Positions 9,070-16,814 of a DNA stretch of 21,465 bases are shown one piece after another (within the stretch, counting starts at the first letter, position 1; every line of letters starts with the position of its first letter). The DNA lies in the NCBI GenBank assembly GCA_023392285.1, contig JAEVZK010000150.1, forward strand, positions 1 through 21,465. Direction: 5' to 3'. The notes under the pieces are model-generated. The model had not been told where the DNA came from. It saw only the letters and a list, made by a program, of their open reading frames with translations, and ran no database searches. The DNA comes from Armatimonadota bacterium (GTDB taxonomy: Bacteria > Armatimonadota > Fimbriimonadia > Fimbriimonadales > Fimbriimonadaceae). A program made the position numbers and the translations under genes.

Positions 9070-9473
9070 TTTTTCTTCTTGAGTATTTTATCCGCCTGGG
9101 CGATGAAATCCGCGGGTGGATAGAAGCCTAGGAACTGACCAATCACCTTGCCCTTCGCATCAATAAACATGATGGTTGGCAGGGCTTCGATCTTGTATTT
9201 CTGGAGCACCTTTGGCTGCTTGTCTGCGTTAATTTTGACCGGGACAACCTGCCCCGCCCACTTGATCACGCTCTTATCGGGATAAGTGCGCTGATCGAGC
9301 ATTTTGCAACTGCCTCACCAATCGGCATAGAAGTCGACCATGATCGGCTTCTTTAATTTCTTTGCGAGCAGCATCGCCTTGTTCAGATCTCCTTGCCATT
9401 TGATGCCATCGGCGTGAGCCAATGCACCGGTAGCGAGGACCATGGCGGCGACGCCAAATGTCTTGAGCTTCAT
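9066..9473 (-). CDS. Probable selenocysteine-containing thioredoxin-like protein (UGSC)
   Basis: The frame from ATG 9473 to TGA 9066 holds one internal TGA (9317-9315). Read as selenocysteine it gives 135 aa: signal peptide (MKLKTFGVAAMVLATGALAHA), then PIMVDFYADW-Sec53-G-S-Cys56-KML, VVPVKINADK, and the cis-proline strand EALPTIMFIDAKGK. The TGA falls exactly at the first Cys of the CxxC in the upstream paralogue (WCVNC), and both proteins are 135 aa. ATGA overlaps join it to the genes on both sides, which argues against a decayed gene. A hairpin 18 bases after the TGA could be the SECIS element. UxxC thioredoxin-fold selenoproteins are known in bacteria. Expected role: thiol-disulfide reduction in the periplasm. 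A conventional reading would start at Met58 (9302) and lose the signal peptide and active site. A base error or pseudogene is not excluded. Confidence 0.85.
9264..9296 (-). promoter_or_regulatory. Candidate bacterial SECIS hairpin
   Basis: On the coding strand: GATCA, bulged G, CGC, A, CTTAT, loop CCCG, ATAAG, A, GCG, TGATC. This gives 13 base pairs with one bulge and one A-A mismatch. It begins 18 nt after the TGA and its apical loop is 33 nt after it, within the spacing known for bacterial SECIS elements. The loop does not match the E. coli fdhF loop, but loops vary between lineages with their SelB. The Cys paralogue shows no such hairpin at the matching place by eye. Confidence 0.65.
9315..9317 (-). 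other. In-frame TGA, probable selenocysteine codon 53
   Basis: The codon lies in the context GAT-TGG-TGA-GGC-AGT-TGC. It aligns with Cys52 of the upstream paralogue and with Asp55 of the downstream one. General reassignment of TGA is excluded because TGA serves as the normal stop of neighbouring genes, including both ATGA junctions of this operon. Confidence 0.8.
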
Positions 9474-9877
9474 TTTTTCCCCTTCTTTAGGATTGGAGTT
9501 GCGGTTTTAACGAACTCCTTTGCTTCGACGTATTTACTGATCCGCCCCACTTCCTTTCCGTTCGCATCGATGAAAAGGATGACGGGCAGCGCTTCGACTT
9601 TATACTTTTTTGCGAGCGCCTGGTTCTTGTCCCAGTCGATCTTCACGGGAACGACATTTTTGAGGCTTGCGATGACGCCTGCATCTTTGTAGGTCGTTCG
9701 GTCTAACTTATGACAATTCACGCACCACGCGGCGGTGAAGTCCACCATGATCATCTTCTTGCTTGCCTTCGCGGTTTTCATGGCGCTCGGGAGGTCTTTT
9801 GCCCATTTGAGTTCCGCTGCTTGAGCGAATCCCACGGTGAGCGCGAGAACGAGGATGATGATGTTTCGTAGTTTCAT
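9470..9877 (-). CDS. Exported thioredoxin-like protein with CVNC motif
   Basis: A 135-aa protein with a signal peptide (MKLRNIIILVLALTVGFAQA) and one thioredoxin domain: MIMVDFTAAWCVNCHKLD with Cys52 and Cys55, VVPVKIDWDKN, and the cis-proline segment EALPVILFIDANGK. It resembles the DsbD-gamma or thioredoxin_7-like group (WCxxCHK) that handles thiol-disulfide exchange outside the cytoplasm. It is the first gene of the three-gene thioredoxin operon and overlaps the next start as ATGA. A GGAGG lies 12 bases before the ATG, a little far. It is divergent from cysS, sharing a 69-base intergenic region with a dyad symmetry. Confidence 0.92.
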   Translation of the reverse strand: MKLRNIIILVLALTVGFAQAAELKWAKDLPSAMKTAKASKKMIMVDFTAAWCVNCHKLDRTTYKDAGVIASLKNVVPVKIDWDKNQALAKKYKVEALPVILFIDANGKEVGRISKYVEAKEFVKTATPILKKGKK

Positions 9878-9903
9878 AAGAGTCGTGGCCCTCCAAAGAC
9901 CGA

Positions 9904-9919
9904 CTCGCGATATTGCGAG
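9904..9919. promoter_or_regulatory. Dyad in the divergent thioredoxin operon/cysS intergenic region
   Basis: CTCGCGATATTGCGAG is symmetric except for its two central bases (arms CTCGC/GCGAG, plus GATATT in the middle). It lies in the 69 bases between two divergent genes. On the minus strand TTGAGG, 18 bases, AATATC could be a weak promoter overlapping it. An operator is possible but unproven. Confidence 0.35.
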
Positions 9920-9946
9920 CGCTGAGCGGTAACCTCAACACCAAGC

Positions 9947-11419
9947 ATGTCGAAGTCGTTCCGATTATATGATACGTTGACGCGGAAGGTTAAAGCGCTA
10001 GAGCCGATCGAACCCGGCCATCTTCGCTTTTACTCTTGTGGGCCAACTGTCTATTCATACGCGCACATCGGCAATTTCCGTGCCTTCCTCACGGCTGACT
10101 TGATCGTGCGGACCGCTCGCGCGATTGGTTGGCGAGTTACCTGGGTGACGAATATCACCGATGTCGGCCACCTGACCGATGACGACGTGGCGGATAGTCA
10201 GGGCGAGGACAAGATGGAGCGCGCACTTCGCAGCAAGGAAGGTGAGCAGTTCCACAACATCTGGGAGCTCTCGGAGTACTACACCGATGCGTACAAGGAA
10301 GATTGGCGCAGATTGAACTTATCCGAGCCAGACGTGCGGCCGAAGGCGACTCAGCATGTGACTGGCCAAATCAAGGCGACGGAAGCGTTGATCGAGAAGG
10401 GGCACGCCTACGAAACGCCGACAGGGGTTTATTTCAGCGTCGCAAGTTTTCCCGAGTACGGGAAGCTGAGCGGCAACACCCGAGAGAAGCTGAAGGACGC
10501 TTCCCGGGAGCTGGTGCTCGATGAGAACAAGCGCGATCAGGCGGATTTTGCGATCTGGAAGACTGACGACAAGCACCTCATGCAGTGGTACTCGCCTTAC
10601 GGCTGGGGCTTTCCAGGCTGGCACATTGAGTGCTCGGTCATGGCGCGAGAATACTTGGGCGACACGATCGATCTGCACAGCGGCGGTGAGGACAACATCT
10701 TCCCGCACCATGAATGCGAAATTGCCCAGAGCGAATCGCTGACCGGCAAGCCGTTTTCGAATCACTGGGTCCACACCCGATTTCTCCAGCTAAACGCGGA
10801 AAAGATGGCGAAAAGTGCGGGAAATATCTATCGAGTGCGCGACCTCGTGGAGCGCGGCGTCGAGCCGCTGGCCATTCGACTGGCGCTGATTTCGGGCGTT
10901 TACGGCAAGCCACTCAACTTTACCGATCAGAGCTTGGTTGATGCGGAGCGGAATGTGAAGCGCTTCACCGATGCCTGGAAATTGGCCGATGATGCGGAAG
11001 GCGATGGGGAGAACGCGTTCGGTGACACCTTGGCCGACCTCTACGAAGAAGCGCTCGACACAATGCTGAACGATCTGAACACGGCGGTGGCGGTTGCCAA
11101 GGCATTGGAGGGCACAAAGATGGTGCTGCGGGAGGAGAAGCTGAATGCCGCAAGCGGGGAGGCGGCGGAGGCGTTCTTCAGCCAGATGAACGCGCTCTTG
11201 GGAGTCATGCGCCACGACAACGGCTATGGCGGTTTGCCCGTGCCGCCGCCGCAACTTCCCCCGGTGGACTCTGCTCGGATCGAACGATTGATCGAGGAGC
11301 GAAACGCAGCGAAGAAGGAGAAGAACTACGCTCGCGCTGATGAGATTCGGAAGCAGCTGGAGTCTGAAGGCATCGAGTTGCGCGACACGCCCGACGGAGT
11401 GACCTGGAGCGTCAAATGA
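9947..11419 (+). CDS. cysS: Cysteinyl-tRNA synthetase
   Basis: This 490-aa class I aminoacyl-tRNA synthetase attaches cysteine to tRNA-Cys in the cytoplasm. The start YSCGPTVYSYAHIGN holds the zinc ligand Cys31 and the HIGN signature (40-43). Further zinc ligands are in GWHIECSVMA and HHECEIAQSE, and the KMSKS loop reads KMAKS at 286-290. The C-terminus has the usual anticodon-binding helices ending in ARADEIRKQLESEGIELRDTPDG. Length is normal for the family. It is transcribed divergently from the thioredoxin operon and ends six bases before the convergent DUF3298-like gene. Confidence 0.97.
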   Translation: MSKSFRLYDTLTRKVKALEPIEPGHLRFYSCGPTVYSYAHIGNFRAFLTADLIVRTARAIGWRVTWVTNITDVGHLTDDDVADSQGEDKMERALRSKEGEQFHNIWELSEYYTDAYKEDWRRLNLSEPDVRPKATQHVTGQIKATEALIEKGHAYETPTGVYFSVASFPEYGKLSGNTREKLKDASRELVLDENKRDQADFAIWKTDDKHLMQWYSPYGWGFPGWHIECSVMAREYLGDTIDLHSGGEDNIFPHHECEIAQSESLTGKPFSNHWVHTRFLQLNAEKMAKSAGNIYRVRDLVERGVEPLAIRLALISGVYGKPLNFTDQSLVDAERNVKRFTDAWKLADDAEGDGENAFGDTLADLYEEALDTMLNDLNTAVAVAKALEGTKMVLREEKLNAASGEAAEAFFSQMNALLGVMRHDNGYGGLPVPPPQLPPVDSARIERLIEERNAAKKEKNYARADEIRKQLESEGIELRDTPDGVTWSVK

Positions 11420-11425
11420 TCGATC

Positions 11426-12115
11426 TTACTTGTCCGGCTTGAGGAGCAGGACATCTTTCAATGGGCCGTTGCGGTCCAGGTTCGGCAGCTCGCCGTATTT
11501 TAGGAGCACTTGAAATTCGCCGGACTCGGCGGGGCCGAACGTTTGAGGCTCGAACATATAGCGGAGTCCGGTGCGAGTGATGACGAATTGCTCAAGCTGC
11601 ACCTCGCTCAGGTCTGTAACGGTGCCGTCGGTTACGTATTCCGAGCCCTTCATCTTCGCAAGCCGATTGATGACGAGCTTTGCGACGGCCTTCGACGGAT
11701 CGGTTGTGAAGAGATTTTTTAGCTTCAGCACGACGGCTTTGCCTTTGACGATGCCGTAGTTGCGAGTGTCGAAGACATAAGCTGGTCGGTCGTCGTTCGC
11801 GGGGCGAGTGAACTTCATCCAGACTCCGACGCAGGTGGGAAGCAGGGTTTCGACGTGCGATTCGGACTGGAACTTAACTTCTTTGACTTCTTCGTGCTCG
11901 GCTGCTTCGGAGAGTGACTCGTCGAGCCGCCCGGTCACCAGCTTCTTCAAGTCTTCGTTTGCGACGGGCACCAGGAGTGAATCGCCGGTGAATACGGGAA
12001 CTTTCGCGCTTGCCGACAGGAGCCGTTCTCCAGAACGTTGCACCGTCTCAAAGTGAGCTTCGATCGAACTCAAATGAGGCAGGAGTAAGGCGGTCGCAGC
12101 GGCAAGGACGATCAT
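11426..12115 (-). CDS. Exported protein with DUF3298/RsiV-like C-terminal domain
   Basis: A 229-aa protein with a short hydrophobic N-terminus (MIVLAAATALLLPHLSSIEA) likely to act as a signal peptide. The C-terminal part (about 125-225) has the pattern of DUF3298, also found in the anti-sigma factor RsiV: a LKNLFTTDP segment followed by EQFVITRTGLRYMFEPQTFGPAESGEFQVLLKY. The middle part (YVFDTRNYGIVKGKAVVLKLKNLF) fits the strands that precede it. It lies 15 bases after the DoxX-like gene and is probably the last gene of the ABC permease operon. Function unknown; it lacks a transmembrane anti-sigma arrangement. Confidence 0.75.
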   Translation of the reverse strand: MIVLAAATALLLPHLSSIEAHFETVQRSGERLLSASAKVPVFTGDSLLVPVANEDLKKLVTGRLDESLSEAAEHEEVKEVKFQSESHVETLLPTCVGVWMKFTRPANDDRPAYVFDTRNYGIVKGKAVVLKLKNLFTTDPSKAVAKLVINRLAKMKGSEYVTDGTVTDLSEVQLEQFVITRTGLRYMFEPQTFGPAESGEFQVLLKYGELPNLDRNGPLKDVLLLKPDK

Positions 12116-12130
12116 GGTTCTATCTTACGC

Positions 12131-12529
12131 CTATTGCATTAGAAAGACGCCAAAGAGGGCCACGATGAAGTAGCTGGCGATGGTCACGGCTCCGGGATAA
12201 TCCTTTGAAATCCTTTGGCCGGCAAAGAGCATCAACAAGTTGAGGAGGGTCAGCGAAAGCGCGATCAGTGGGATCAGCAGGCTGAGGTGCAGGAGTAAGG
12301 TGACCACCGCGATTCCGCAAGCAAAGCCTGCGACGACCTCGATCAACGCAACCGTTCCCAGCATGAGCGGAACTTGCGAGCGAAAGATGGTCTTCGAAAA
12401 ATGCCCGGTCAGCCAGTCGAGGTTGCCTTTCCAATCGAATATTTTGTCAAATCCCGATTGCAGCAGGCATATACAGAAGAACGCGCAAACGGCTAGTCGG
12501 CAGATCAGGAGGGCGTCCACATGTGCCAT
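12131..12529 (-). CDS. DoxX-like small membrane protein
   Basis: A 132-aa protein with four hydrophobic segments (about 8-25, 53-73, 76-103, 114-131). The stretch LLQSGFDKIFDWKGNLDWL after the first span and VPLMLGTVALIEVVAGFACGIAV in the second match the layout of the DoxX family (quinol oxidase-associated or general membrane subunits). The start follows the permease stop by nine bases with a weak GAG upstream. Position in the operon suggests joint expression with the ABC permeases, but no functional link is evident. Confidence 0.6.
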   Translation of the reverse strand: MAHVDALLICRLAVCAFFCICLLQSGFDKIFDWKGNLDWLTGHFSKTIFRSQVPLMLGTVALIEVVAGFACGIAVVTLLLHLSLLIPLIALSLTLLNLLMLFAGQRISKDYPGAVTIASYFIVALFGVFLMQ

Positions 12530-12538
12530 TGTATCTCG

Positions 12539-13357
12539 CTAGCCTTTGATGGCCCCGGCGAGCATGGTCTCGTGGATTCGGTCGCGGAAGATCCAGTAGA
12601 CGATAAGCAGTGGCGTCATGACGATCACAAGGCCGGCGAAGAGCGCGCCCCAGTCGGACTGGTACTGCTGAGTTTGGGTGAGGTTGGCAATGCCGAGAGG
12701 CAGTGTGCGATTTGCCTCGCTTGGGATAAGCACGAGGGCCAGCCCGTACTCATTCCAAAGACCGATCGCGTTGAAAATTCCAACCACAAGGATGCCTGGC
12801 CGGGCGAGGGGAAGCATGACCTTCCAAAACGTGGTGGCATGTCCGCAGCCGTCGAGTTGGGCGGCCTCCGCAAGCTCATCGGGAAGCTGCTGGAAGAAGC
12901 CGGTAAGGACGAATACGGTGAATGAGAGCGAGTAGGCGACGTACACCGCCACGAGTCCGGTGAGAGTGTCGAGCAGGTGGAACTGCTTCAACAGAAAGAA
13001 GAGCGGGACGATGACAAGAAACTGCGGGAACATCATTCCGCCTAAGAAAGCGGCGAGGATAGCCTTCGATCCGGGGAAGATATATTTCGCCAAGACGTAG
13101 GCGGCCATCGATCCGATGGGCAGGAGGATGGCCAGGGTGGCGATGCAGACGAGGAGGCTATTGAGGAACGCGTGGCCAATTCCCGCCTCTCCCCAAGCGT
13201 GACCGTAATTCTCCCAATGGAGCTTGTCGGGCGGGGCCCACGGCGTGCCGAGGATGCTCGCGCCGGTCTTGAAGCTGGAGAGCAGGACCCATAGGAACGG
13301 CAGCAGGATCGACAAGGCGACGATCCAGAGCGCGACGCTTCTCGCGACTTTGCTCAT
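12539..13357 (-). CDS. Sugar ABC transporter permease, MalG type
   Basis: A 272-aa inner-membrane protein of the binding-protein-dependent carbohydrate ABC family. It has six hydrophobic segments and the EAA loop (ELAEAAQLDGCGHATTFWKV, about 161-180, then MLPLARPG) that docks on the ATPase. The N-terminal PFLWVLLSSFKTGASI is typical of the MalG/UgpE partner. Its start overlaps the stop of the MalF-type gene as ATGA, so the two are translated together and form the transport channel. No solute-binding protein or ATPase is in the window, so the substrate cannot be named. Confidence 0.93.
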   Translation of the reverse strand: MSKVARSVALWIVALSILLPFLWVLLSSFKTGASILGTPWAPPDKLHWENYGHAWGEAGIGHAFLNSLLVCIATLAILLPIGSMAAYVLAKYIFPGSKAILAAFLGGMMFPQFLVIVPLFFLLKQFHLLDTLTGLVAVYVAYSLSFTVFVLTGFFQQLPDELAEAAQLDGCGHATTFWKVMLPLARPGILVVGIFNAIGLWNEYGLALVLIPSEANRTLPLGIANLTQTQQYQSDWGALFAGLVIVMTPLLIVYWIFRDRIHETMLAGAIKG

Positions 13358-14241
13358 GCTGCTCGCCTCTCGGTCGGATTACGGCGATAAATGAAGAGAA
13401 TCACGAGCGAGATCGCCATCACAACCACGAAGTTGAGCACTGCGATGGCGGTTGCATAGCCGAATTGGCTGCTCGTAAATCCTTTTTGATATAGGTAGGT
13501 GAGCATCACCTCACTCTTTTCGTCAGGGCCGCCTCGGGTCATCAGGAACACGAGGGCAAAAATGTTCATGACATTGATGAGCAGATAAGTGATCGCGACT
13601 CGCTTGACCGACCATAGCAGCGGCCATGTAACCTGCCGGAAGCGATGCCATCCTCGCGAGCCGTCCAACTCCGCCGCCTCGTTGATCTCTGCGGGAATTC
13701 CCTCTAAGCCGGCGGCAAAGAGCATGATGTAAAAGCCGAGGGCGAACCAGATAAACGCGGCTCCGACGCCACGGAGCGCCCAATCCGATTCTCCCAGCCA
13801 GGTGTGGGTCCAGCTTTCGAGGCCGACCGCCCGGAGGCCGCTGTTCAGGAGGCCTTGGGGATTGAGAATGAACTGCCACATCACGGCAACGATCACCATG
13901 GAGACAATCTGAGGGAAAAGATAGACGCTGCGGAGTAACCGCTGGCTGCGACTGTTGCCTCGCATGAGGTGCGCAATCAGCACGGCTGCGGCAATAATGA
14001 CCGCACCACAGACGACAAAGATCCATAGGTTATGGGCAAGGCTTTGCCAAAAGATGTTGTCGTGGAAAAGCTTCTGAAAATTTTCTCCACCCACAGATGT
14101 TTTGCGCATCGAGAGACCGCGCCAGCGATAGGTTGAGAATTGAATCGCCTGGAGCAGGGGCCAAACGACGAGACCTACGTAAATGAGCACGGCGGGCGCG
14201 AGAAAGGAAATGATGAAGATCGTCCTTCCCCGCTTTTGCAT
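13354..14241 (-). CDS. Sugar ABC transporter permease, MalF/UgpA type
   Basis: A 295-aa six-span membrane protein, first gene of the permease pair. The N-terminus (FLAPAVLIYVGLVVWPLLQAIQFS) and the EAA loop (EINEAAELDGSRGWHRFRQV, about 186-205, then TWPLL) are characteristic. LFLMTRGGP-type motif appears as LVFLMTRGGPDEKSEVMLTY, also typical of sugar permeases. The start is 92 bases from yebC on the opposite strand. The solute-binding protein that usually precedes such a gene is absent here, so it must be encoded elsewhere or the operon has been split. Confidence 0.93.
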   Translation of the reverse strand: MQKRGRTIFIISFLAPAVLIYVGLVVWPLLQAIQFSTYRWRGLSMRKTSVGGENFQKLFHDNIFWQSLAHNLWIFVVCGAVIIAAAVLIAHLMRGNSRSQRLLRSVYLFPQIVSMVIVAVMWQFILNPQGLLNSGLRAVGLESWTHTWLGESDWALRGVGAAFIWFALGFYIMLFAAGLEGIPAEINEAAELDGSRGWHRFRQVTWPLLWSVKRVAITYLLINVMNIFALVFLMTRGGPDEKSEVMLTYLYQKGFTSSQFGYATAIAVLNFVVVMAISLVILFIYRRNPTERRAA

Positions 14242-14333
14242 GCTTTATTGTCGCACGATTGAAGGATGCCGCAATCCGCCGCCGAGAAACTGTCGAAAAG
14301 AGCAGGGGTCGGTTCCTTCATAATAGAGCTCAT

Positions 14334-15077
14334 ATGGCAGGCCATAGCAAATGGAAGAACATCCGCATTCGCAAGGGGAAGCAGGATGCGGTTCGAGGGA
14401 AGCTCTTCACGAAGTTGAGTCGCGAGATCATTGTCGCGGCACGGGCCGGGGGCGGCGATGTCGGCATGAATCCTCGCTTGAGAGTCGCGGTCGACAAAGC
14501 CAAAGAAGCCTCGATGCCCGCCGATAACATCAAGAAGGCGATTGGGCGAGGCACCGGCGAGATCGAGGGCGCTGACTACGAAGAGCTGGTCTATGAAGGC
14601 TATGGTCCGGGGGGCTCCGCCATTATTCTCGAATGTTACAGTGAGAACAAGAATCGAACGGTCGCCGAGGTGCGGCACGCGTTCTCCAAGCATGGCGGCA
14701 ACCTGGCGGAAAATGGCTCGGTGGCATGGCAATTCAAGCGAGTTGGGAACATTACGCTCGACCCTGCGGGCAAGGACGAAGATGAGATGACGATGGCCGC
14801 CCTGGAGGCGGGCGCGGAAGACGTTCAGCCGGATGAAGAAAGCTTCACCGTCATCACGGCCATGGAAGACCTGCACAAGGTTAATGAGAGCTTGGAGACG
14901 GCGGGATACCGATCAACGGATGCAAATCTCACCTACATGCCCACCAACAAGGCAGAACTCTCCCCGGATGACGTTGGCAAGCTACTCAGGCTGCTCGATG
15001 CGCTCGACGATCTGGATGACGTGCAGGAAACGTACGTCAACGTGGATATCTCGGAGGATATGCTCGAGGACGCTTGA
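14334..15077 (+). CDS. yebC: YebC/PmpR family protein (TACO1-like)
   Basis: A 247-aa cytoplasmic protein starting with the family hallmark MAGHSKWKNIRIRKGKQDAV; the frame is open 25 codons further upstream but this Met is the conserved start. NPRLRVAVDKAKEASMPADNIKKAIGRGTG and EVRHAFSKHGGNLAENGSVAWQF are diagnostic, and the acidic C-terminus is usual. Members were described as DNA-binding regulators and, more recently, as translation factors that help ribosomes through difficult sequences. It is the first gene of the plus-strand operon; the rhomboid gene starts inside its stop codon region (TTGA). Confidence 0.95.
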   Translation: MAGHSKWKNIRIRKGKQDAVRGKLFTKLSREIIVAARAGGGDVGMNPRLRVAVDKAKEASMPADNIKKAIGRGTGEIEGADYEELVYEGYGPGGSAIILECYSENKNRTVAEVRHAFSKHGGNLAENGSVAWQFKRVGNITLDPAGKDEDEMTMAALEAGAEDVQPDEESFTVITAMEDLHKVNESLETAGYRSTDANLTYMPTNKAELSPDDVGKLLRLLDALDDLDDVQETYVNVDISEDMLEDA

Positions 15078-16162
15078 GCTCTCAAAGCCGGCTACCGATC
15101 GCCACGCTTATTCTCATCGCCGGGAATATCGCGGCTTCTTTCCTCCTGATCATTCAGCCTGACTTGATCCTGGATTTCGGCTTTAATCCGTCTCGCTTCT
15201 CGGTTCAATCGCTCTTCACCAGTCTCTTTCTCCACTCGAATCTGCTGCACCTTCTCGGCAACATGCTGTTCTTGGCGGCGGTTGGGGCCGCGGTCGAGCT
15301 TTCGACGGGAACGCTTCGTTTCGTGGTGGTTTATTTCGTAAGCGGCCTGGCGGGAATAGGACTTCACGCGCTGCTTGCCACGAGGGGGATCGAGCCTCAC
15401 CCTCTCGTTGGAGCGAGCGGCTGTATTGCCGGTTGTGCCGCCTATTATGGAGTTCGATATCCTCGGCTAAAAGTGGCGATCCTTCCTCATCGCGGTGTTC
15501 CGGTCTTGGCGATTATCCTGCTTTGGTTTGTGCTCCAAGTGGCCGGGGGGCTGAAGAATTTCGGCGAGAGTGCCGCGTCAACCGCCTATTGGGCGCACGT
15601 GGGTGGTCTGCTGGCGGGAATCATTTTGAGCTTCGTCTTCCGTGCCCCGGACATGGGACACCTTAAGATCGGCCATCGCGTCTTGGAGGAGATGAACCAG
15701 CGGGGGCCGGCTGCTGCGGCGGCAGCCGCCCTTCAACACCTAAAGTTTCATCCCAATGATCCGAAGGCGCTGCAGCAGCTTGTCCAAGCGCACGCCCTCA
15801 TGAACGATCACGAAGGCGAGGGGGCGGCGCTCGTGAAAATGATTCAGTTACTGCCTCAGAGCGATTACCCTTCCCTTCTCGATCGCCTGTTGGAAATCGG
15901 GCAAATCGATCTACTCACCCCGCTCCAGCGCATGAAGCTGGCCGAAAAAGTCGCCGATCCGGACCTCAAAATCAAGCTTTATGAAAGCGTGGTGGCAGAG
16001 GATGAATCGGAGACGCAGAGGCCTGATGCCATGTTGGCATTGGCTGGGCAACTGCGCGAGGTCGACCCGGCCCGCGCCAAGCGTCTTCTCGCCAACCTGG
16101 CTTACGAGTATCCGCTTCATGGCGCGGTCGAAGTCGCTCAAAAGCGCGGGTGGATACCGTGA
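15074..16162 (+). CDS. Rhomboid family intramembrane serine protease with helical-repeat tail
   Basis: The first 200 residues form a six-span rhomboid: FLHSNLLHLLGNMLFL in the second span (Asn63), the nucleophile in GASG with Ser115, and AHVGGLLAG with His175 as the catalytic partner. It cleaves membrane proteins within or near the bilayer. Residues about 205-362 are a soluble helical region with TPR-like spacing (AAALQHLKFHPNDPKALQQL, KRLLANLAYEYP), likely cytoplasmic. The start is a TTG overlapping the yebC stop by four bases, consistent with coupling. A start further inside would cut the first span. Confidence 0.9.
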   Translation: MSSQSRLPIATLILIAGNIAASFLLIIQPDLILDFGFNPSRFSVQSLFTSLFLHSNLLHLLGNMLFLAAVGAAVELSTGTLRFVVVYFVSGLAGIGLHALLATRGIEPHPLVGASGCIAGCAAYYGVRYPRLKVAILPHRGVPVLAIILLWFVLQVAGGLKNFGESAASTAYWAHVGGLLAGIILSFVFRAPDMGHLKIGHRVLEEMNQRGPAAAAAAALQHLKFHPNDPKALQQLVQAHALMNDHEGEGAALVKMIQLLPQSDYPSLLDRLLEIGQIDLLTPLQRMKLAEKVADPDLKIKLYESVVAEDESETQRPDAMLALAGQLREVDPARAKRLLANLAYEYPLHGAVEVAQKRGWIP

Positions 16163-16800
16163 AGGCTTGGTGGCGAAGAGTTCGTCCGCGGGTGCTTAGC
16201 GGCATCGCCTACTCACTCGTGCGACTGATCGGCATGACGATGCGATTTCGAACCGAGGGGGAAGAGGAGGCTCTCGCGCTGGCGGGCAGCAAAATCATCT
16301 GCGGATGGCACGGCGTTTCCCTGCCGGCAAGCGCGCGTTTCCGCAATCGGGGCTTCTGGGTCATTATTAGCCTCTCCAAAGACGGCGACATCCAAAATCA
16401 TGTGTTCCGAAAGCTCGGCTTTAACAGCATTCGCGGCAGTACCGGACGCGGAGGAGAAAGAGCCCTCGTCGAGAGCATACGGGAGCTGAAGAAGGGTGCC
16501 ACGATGTGCCTCACGCCAGATGGCCCGCGCGGACCCGCCGGCGTGGTTCAGCCCGGCATTCTTCTGATGGCTAAGAAATCGGGATGCGCACTCATACCGA
16601 TTGGCATCAGCGCAAAACCCTGTATTCGTTTCAAATCGTGGGATCGCTACATGGTCCCTCTGCTATTTTCGAAGGCTACGATGCTGTATGGCAAGCCGCA
16701 CTTCGTCCAGCCTGATGCGACGGCGGAGGAAGTCGAGCAGACCCGGCTCGCGGTAGAAGCAGAAATTCATGATCTGCAGGCTCGCGCCGAAGCCCGCTAA
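16159..16800 (+). CDS. DUF374 lysophospholipid acyltransferase-like protein
   Basis: A 213-aa protein of the DUF374 group related to lipid A and lysophospholipid acyltransferases. Diagnostic motifs are IICGWHG (His51), SLSKDGDI, IRGSTGRGGERAL (91-103) and LTPDGPRGPAGVVQPG (118-133). A single hydrophobic segment near the N-terminus may anchor it to the inner membrane. I chose the GTG at 16159, which overlaps the rhomboid stop as GTGA; a GTG at 16150 is equally in frame. Lying between rhomboid and fabZ-lpxA, it probably acylates a lipid A precursor or phospholipid. Confidence 0.88.
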   Translation: MKAWWRRVRPRVLSGIAYSLVRLIGMTMRFRTEGEEEALALAGSKIICGWHGVSLPASARFRNRGFWVIISLSKDGDIQNHVFRKLGFNSIRGSTGRGGERALVESIRELKKGATMCLTPDGPRGPAGVVQPGILLMAKKSGCALIPIGISAKPCIRFKSWDRYMVPLLFSKATMLYGKPHFVQPDATAEEVEQTRLAVEAEIHDLQARAEAR

Positions 16801-16814
16801 GTAAACTCCGCAAC

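Noticed and set aside
9066..9302. Stand-alone 78-aa truncated thioredoxin gene starting at Met58
   Set aside because: It would lack signal peptide and active site, while the frame continues upstream through one TGA to a full-length start with ATGA overlap and matching paralogue length.
9315..9317. TGA read as tryptophan (altered genetic code)
   Set aside because: TGA is used as a normal stop by several genes here, including both junctions of the same operon, and Trp would not fit the CxxC position.
14175..14876. Minus-strand frame of 233 codons
   Set aside because: It is antisense to yebC, whose identity is certain.
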